Assembly: GCF_950023065.1 (NCBI RefSeq)
Contig: NC_088677.1
Location: 59,173,469 to 59,237,468 of the forward strand
Origin: Planococcus citri
Lineage: Eukaryota; Arthropoda; Insecta; Hemiptera; Pseudococcidae
DNA length: 64,000 nucleotides
Direction of reading: 5' to 3'
Made by a program: the position numbers and the translations under genes. Positions 61,258 through 64,000 of the stretch are shown here, one piece after another (the stretch's first letter is position 1; each line of letters begins with the position of its first letter). The notes under the pieces are model-generated. The model saw nothing but the letters and a program-made list of their open reading frames with translations. It ran no database searches and was not told the origin of the DNA.

Positions 61258-62220
61258 GGGTGGGTCACAAAAAAAAATGCCGGAGCATGTAGACCAAATT
61301 CAATGGAGACTTTCATTATGAGCCAAAAAGTTACTTAGACAAAATTTTAGCCCCGGAAATGCCCCAGCAAGAGAGTGAGTCCTCGAGAAGAAGCACTTTC
61401 GAGAAAAAAAAACGTTTTTTTTTCTTTCCAGCCTCTACTCAATCTGCTTCAGAAAGAACGGCTCACAATCAGTTCTAAAAGATAGTATTTGAAGTTTTGC
61501 ATCGACTTAGCCACCTAGACCATTACTATCAAAATCCAAGGTGTTTTCTAGGGTTCTACTGAGAGATTGAGAATTTTCAAATCGCTTATTTTTGGATAAA
61601 TTTGTGTTTTGAGAACTTTTCTTTGCAAATATTTCACATTAATTACGATTAAACATAGAAAGATATCAATTCTGAAACCGAGGAAATATTTCGGAATATA
61701 GGGGTGCCAATTATTCACCATAATTGCCAATTTAAAAAAATCGAGACAAATGGCTAAAAATTTGACAATTTTTTTGGTTATATTAATTGAACAAAAATGA
61801 TCAAAAAATGGCACCAGACGTTCCAAAATATTTCCCTAGTTTTAGAAAAATGATATTTTCCGATGTTATCAGACAAAATTTTCAAAACTCTTTCGTCAAA
61901 AATAAGCGATTTGCAAACTTTCAATCGCTCAATAGAGCCCAAAAATTGGTTTTGGACTTTGATGTCAATTTCCTGGATAGTCGCAGAATCTGAAATACCT
62001 ACCATCTTTTGGAACTGGGCCATTTTTCTCATAGCAGGTTCAGCAGAGACTAGAGCAAAAAAACTACGATTTTTTCGATAATGCCTTCTCTTTGAGGACC
62101 TTTATTTCCTCTCTAGAGACACGTTCGGAGCTAAAAATTTGTTTGAATACCTTTCAACTCAAAATAAAGATTTCCACCGAATTCAGCTGAAATCTTCAAC
62201 ATTTTTTTTGTTCAGGCCCT
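61258..62220. mobile_element. Foldback family 1 copy downstream of gene B
   Basis: Same arms as the element at 58221-59199, with ends GGGTGGGTCACAAAA and TTTTTGTTCAGGCCC and the centre near 61745. It differs by small indels, for example loss of ~20 bp near 61830 and 61875 relative to unit A. The minus frames 61548-61826 and 61778-62032 and the plus frames 61787-62081 are arm translations. Confidence 0.8.
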
Positions 62221-62435
62221 ACGTCGCGTCGTCGCACACAAAATCATCATCAAAAAATTGGAAATTTCGTAAAAGAAAAAATTACAAGTACCTACAATAA
62301 GACTTCTCAAAAATAAAAACATCAATAAATGAAGAAAGTGCAGGTAATGACATCGCGTGAAAGCTCCAGAGGCTCAAAGAGAAAGCTCAGTCCAATAAAT
62401 TTTCAACGCTGAACTTTCAAGCAGTTTTTTTTTTC

Positions 62436-63369
62436 AATGTGAATAAACAAATGAAAAATATCGAAAAAATAAAAAAAAATTTTCAAAAAGTCTTGAGGTA
62501 GGGTACTATTTTTTTTTACTTGCCTCAAGATATTTCTGATCTCTGTTCAGATTTAATCACTATCAACAGATAAATCTGCTGTTGAAACGATCAATATCTT
62601 CTCAGATTCTAGCAACTCAGGTGATTGATCTTTGATTAGAACCATGAATGAAGTTTACCGCATAATTCAAAAGTTGTGTCATTCATCATCATACTTGATC
62701 CAGTTCATTGTCACAACTGGAGTAAGACAGATTCCACCCAACTCGTGCTATATGAAACTGATAGTGCATATTGTATCACCTGCACTTGTGCTGGGTTATA
62801 GGTTAAGGTATCTCTTGCCAGAGTTGATTTCAGTTACCCAGGAAACCTTTTGATTCACTTCCTTACTTCCTTGTTTTTCTCTTACCTAAATATACCAAAT
62901 TGACCCACTTATATCTACCTCATTGCATTAAGTATATGTACTTCTACGTACAACAACCGGGAAAAACTACTACTGGGTAAAAATATTAGGCGTCTAATTT
63001 TACGTATGTAAAACGCGTACATTTTTGTACCACATCACGTATGCGGGACAGTCACGTCACCCTTGTATACATACGAGTTGGTAGGTATATGAAAAATACT
63101 CCACATTTCTTACCATAGTAGGTAAGTAGGTAGAGTCGTGACAACATGTAGGGACTGAAGATGATACAGCTTCACCTCAACCACGACAACGACACCAAAA
63201 AAGCTGTACATTCAGCATCCAGTAAACGAAAAAGAAGCAACTTGAATGGGAAACATCTCCAGTAAAATTCTTCCCACTACTTCTATATTTACTCTGTATC
63301 AAGTTACATTCACGAATAAGTCGAGGTCGACTATTAAATGACTTAATACCTTGTTTATCTCATCGCTCA
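62436..63369. other. Spacer between peptide genes and right-edge gene
   Basis: No repeat partner is seen apart from T runs near 62420 and 62510. A 73-residue plus frame at 62632-62853 is the best open frame but has no domain, signal peptide or promoter evidence. TAGTAGGTAAGTAGGTAGAG lies near 63117. Confidence 0.35.
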
Positions 63370-63515
63370 GTGTCCTCTCCTGACCACAAAAACGACTGAA
63401 ATTTTGAAAACTCGTTCTGTTTTTTGTTTTAGGGTCTAAACTATCGATTAAGTGCATTTCCGACCCAAACACCAAAAAAAAGTTCAAAATTGTTGTCCAG
63501 CGCTCAAAATGTGAA
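63370..63515 (-). mobile_element. Fragment of the CACTA-ended foldback family
   Basis: 'GTTCTGTTTTTTGTTTTAGG', 'GTCTAAACTATCGATTAAG' and 'CCTGACCACAAAAACGACT' parallel the right arm at 20545-20630. The terminus GTTGCCTAGTG is replaced by GTTGTCCAGCGCTC. Only one arm is present, so it is a diverged remnant. Confidence 0.7.
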
Positions 63516-63704
63516 GTTCTTTGTAAGCAAATAAATTGTGAATTTTGATCATAGCACAATTTTTCAACATTAAATCAGACAATTTGGACACATTGAAGAT
63601 AAACCTGCTGCTATTGATCCAACTCAACCACCGAATTTACCAAGTTTGATCATTTCCTGTAGGTTTTTACATCGAGAGTTCATAAAACGACACGAAATGT
63701 AATT

Positions 63705-63710
63705 TTTATT
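63705..63710 (-). terminator. Poly(A) signal of the right-edge gene
   Basis: TTTATT on the plus strand is AATAAA on the minus strand, about 110 bp after the stop at 63819-63821. Short spacing and the A-rich text that follows fit a real 3' end. Confidence 0.5.
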
Positions 63711-63818
63711 GAAAAAAAGAGCCACTGCCAAAAACGGCACCACAATGTTGTAAAATTATAGAAAATTTTTATGATTGGTGGCATTTTTTGGCACAGGCGG
63801 TTTTCTGCATCAAAAATG

Positions 63819-64000
63819 CTATGATGGAGTTGGAGGTTTTTTGGATCGAGAATTTGTATTGTTTTTTCTTCCCCTGTTGAAGAGTCCGTCCACTCCGCCG
63901 CCCAATCCGCCTAATGTGCCTCTAAAGAAACCGTCTTTTCCTTTTTTGGAGCCTGAACCAGCCGGTGGTGACGGTGGCAGATAAGCTTCTGATTCTGATT
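63819..64000 (-). CDS. C-terminal part of a Gly/Lys/Ser-rich protein, partial
   Basis: An open minus frame runs from the window edge (first full codon at 63996-63998) to a TAG stop, 59 residues. It starts SESEAYLPPSPPAGSGSKKG, passes through a DGFFRGTLGGLGGGVDGLFN segment with a repeated (D)G(F/L)F pattern, and ends in a basic, Pro-containing tail (RSKKPPTPS). Ser/Gly/Pro/Lys bias is unlike the Phe/Asn/Ile-rich chance frames nearby, and a poly(A) signal follows at 63705-63710. The start and upstream exons lie outside the window. A splice acceptor inside it (a CAG near 63990) cannot be excluded. The opposing plus frame at 63775-63984 covers the same DNA and is the main alternative. Family unknown; a secreted or structural Gly-rich protein is possible. 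Confidence 0.5.
   Translation of the reverse strand, partial: SESEAYLPPSPPAGSGSKKGKDGFFRGTLGGLGGGVDGLFNRGRKNNTNSRSKKPPTPS

Larger units (their letters stand above)
59421..62435 (+). repeat. Tandem duplication, unit B
   Basis: Begins where unit A ends (shared text GCAGTTTTTTTTCAAT at the ends near 59400 and 62423). It contains the same leader, promoter, two-exon gene, 3'UTR and foldback element, but not the intronic insertion. Non-coding parts are near-identical with scattered substitutions and small indels; the mature-peptide segment of exon 2 is the exception. Confidence 0.9.

Noticed and set aside
62632..62853. 73-residue plus frame between the peptide genes and the edge gene
   Set aside because: No signal peptide like that of the nearby genes, no matching promoter and no recognisable family.

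Overview
The window looks like nuclear DNA from an arthropod, most likely an insect. It is strongly A+T-rich and has spliceosomal intron signals, TATA plus TCA-initiator promoters and AATAAA poly(A) signals. It also carries pogo-like, CACTA-like and foldback DNA elements and a 5'-truncated LINE remnant. The recurring TAGGTACCTA and TACGAGTA/TACTCGTA words and the runs of AAAATTTTGAAAA text resemble sternorrhynchan Hemiptera such as mealybugs; that is inference, not proof. No bacterial operon, rRNA, tRNA or CRISPR array was seen. Nearly all long open frames are chance frames in non-coding DNA.

Layout. From 1 to 50 kb there is intergenic or long-intron DNA that alternates between two textures. 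One is non-repetitive islands (about 1.1-3.8, 6.7-9.4, 10.1-12.6, 15.2-17.6, 23.9-25.9, 28.4-31.0, 32.5-33.9, 35-38, 39.9-42.3, 43.3-45.1 and 46.4-48.9 kb). The other is repeat blocks: a ~20-bp degenerate satellite at 4.1-6.7 kb, foldback elements at 9.4, 13.4, 19.9 and 31.1 kb, a GGTAAATTAC array at 33.9-34.9 kb with an opposite-strand relative at 49.1-49.4 kb, an inverted-repeat cluster at 42.4-43.3 kb, and a ~130-bp satellite at 45.1-46.4 kb that recurs at 51.6-52.6 kb.

The supported genes lie in the last 14 kb. A 145-residue, highly charged, intronless ORF sits on the minus strand at 50.8-51.2 kb. A tandem duplication (about 55.2-59.4 and 59.4-62.4 kb) carries two copies of a tiny two-exon secreted-peptide gene. 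Both copies share promoter, 117-bp intron design, signal peptide and 3'UTR, but the mature peptides are unrelated: one Cys-containing and charged, one proline-rich. This pair is the most interesting system in the window. A minus-strand gene enters from the right edge, and only its last coding exon (stop at 63819) and 3'UTR are visible.

The duplicated pair also dates mobile DNA. Copy A's intron holds a 1169-bp foldback element flanked by TA. Removing it with one TA gives exactly the 117-bp intron of copy B, so it inserted after the duplication. Another foldback downstream of each gene is present in both units and so predates the duplication.
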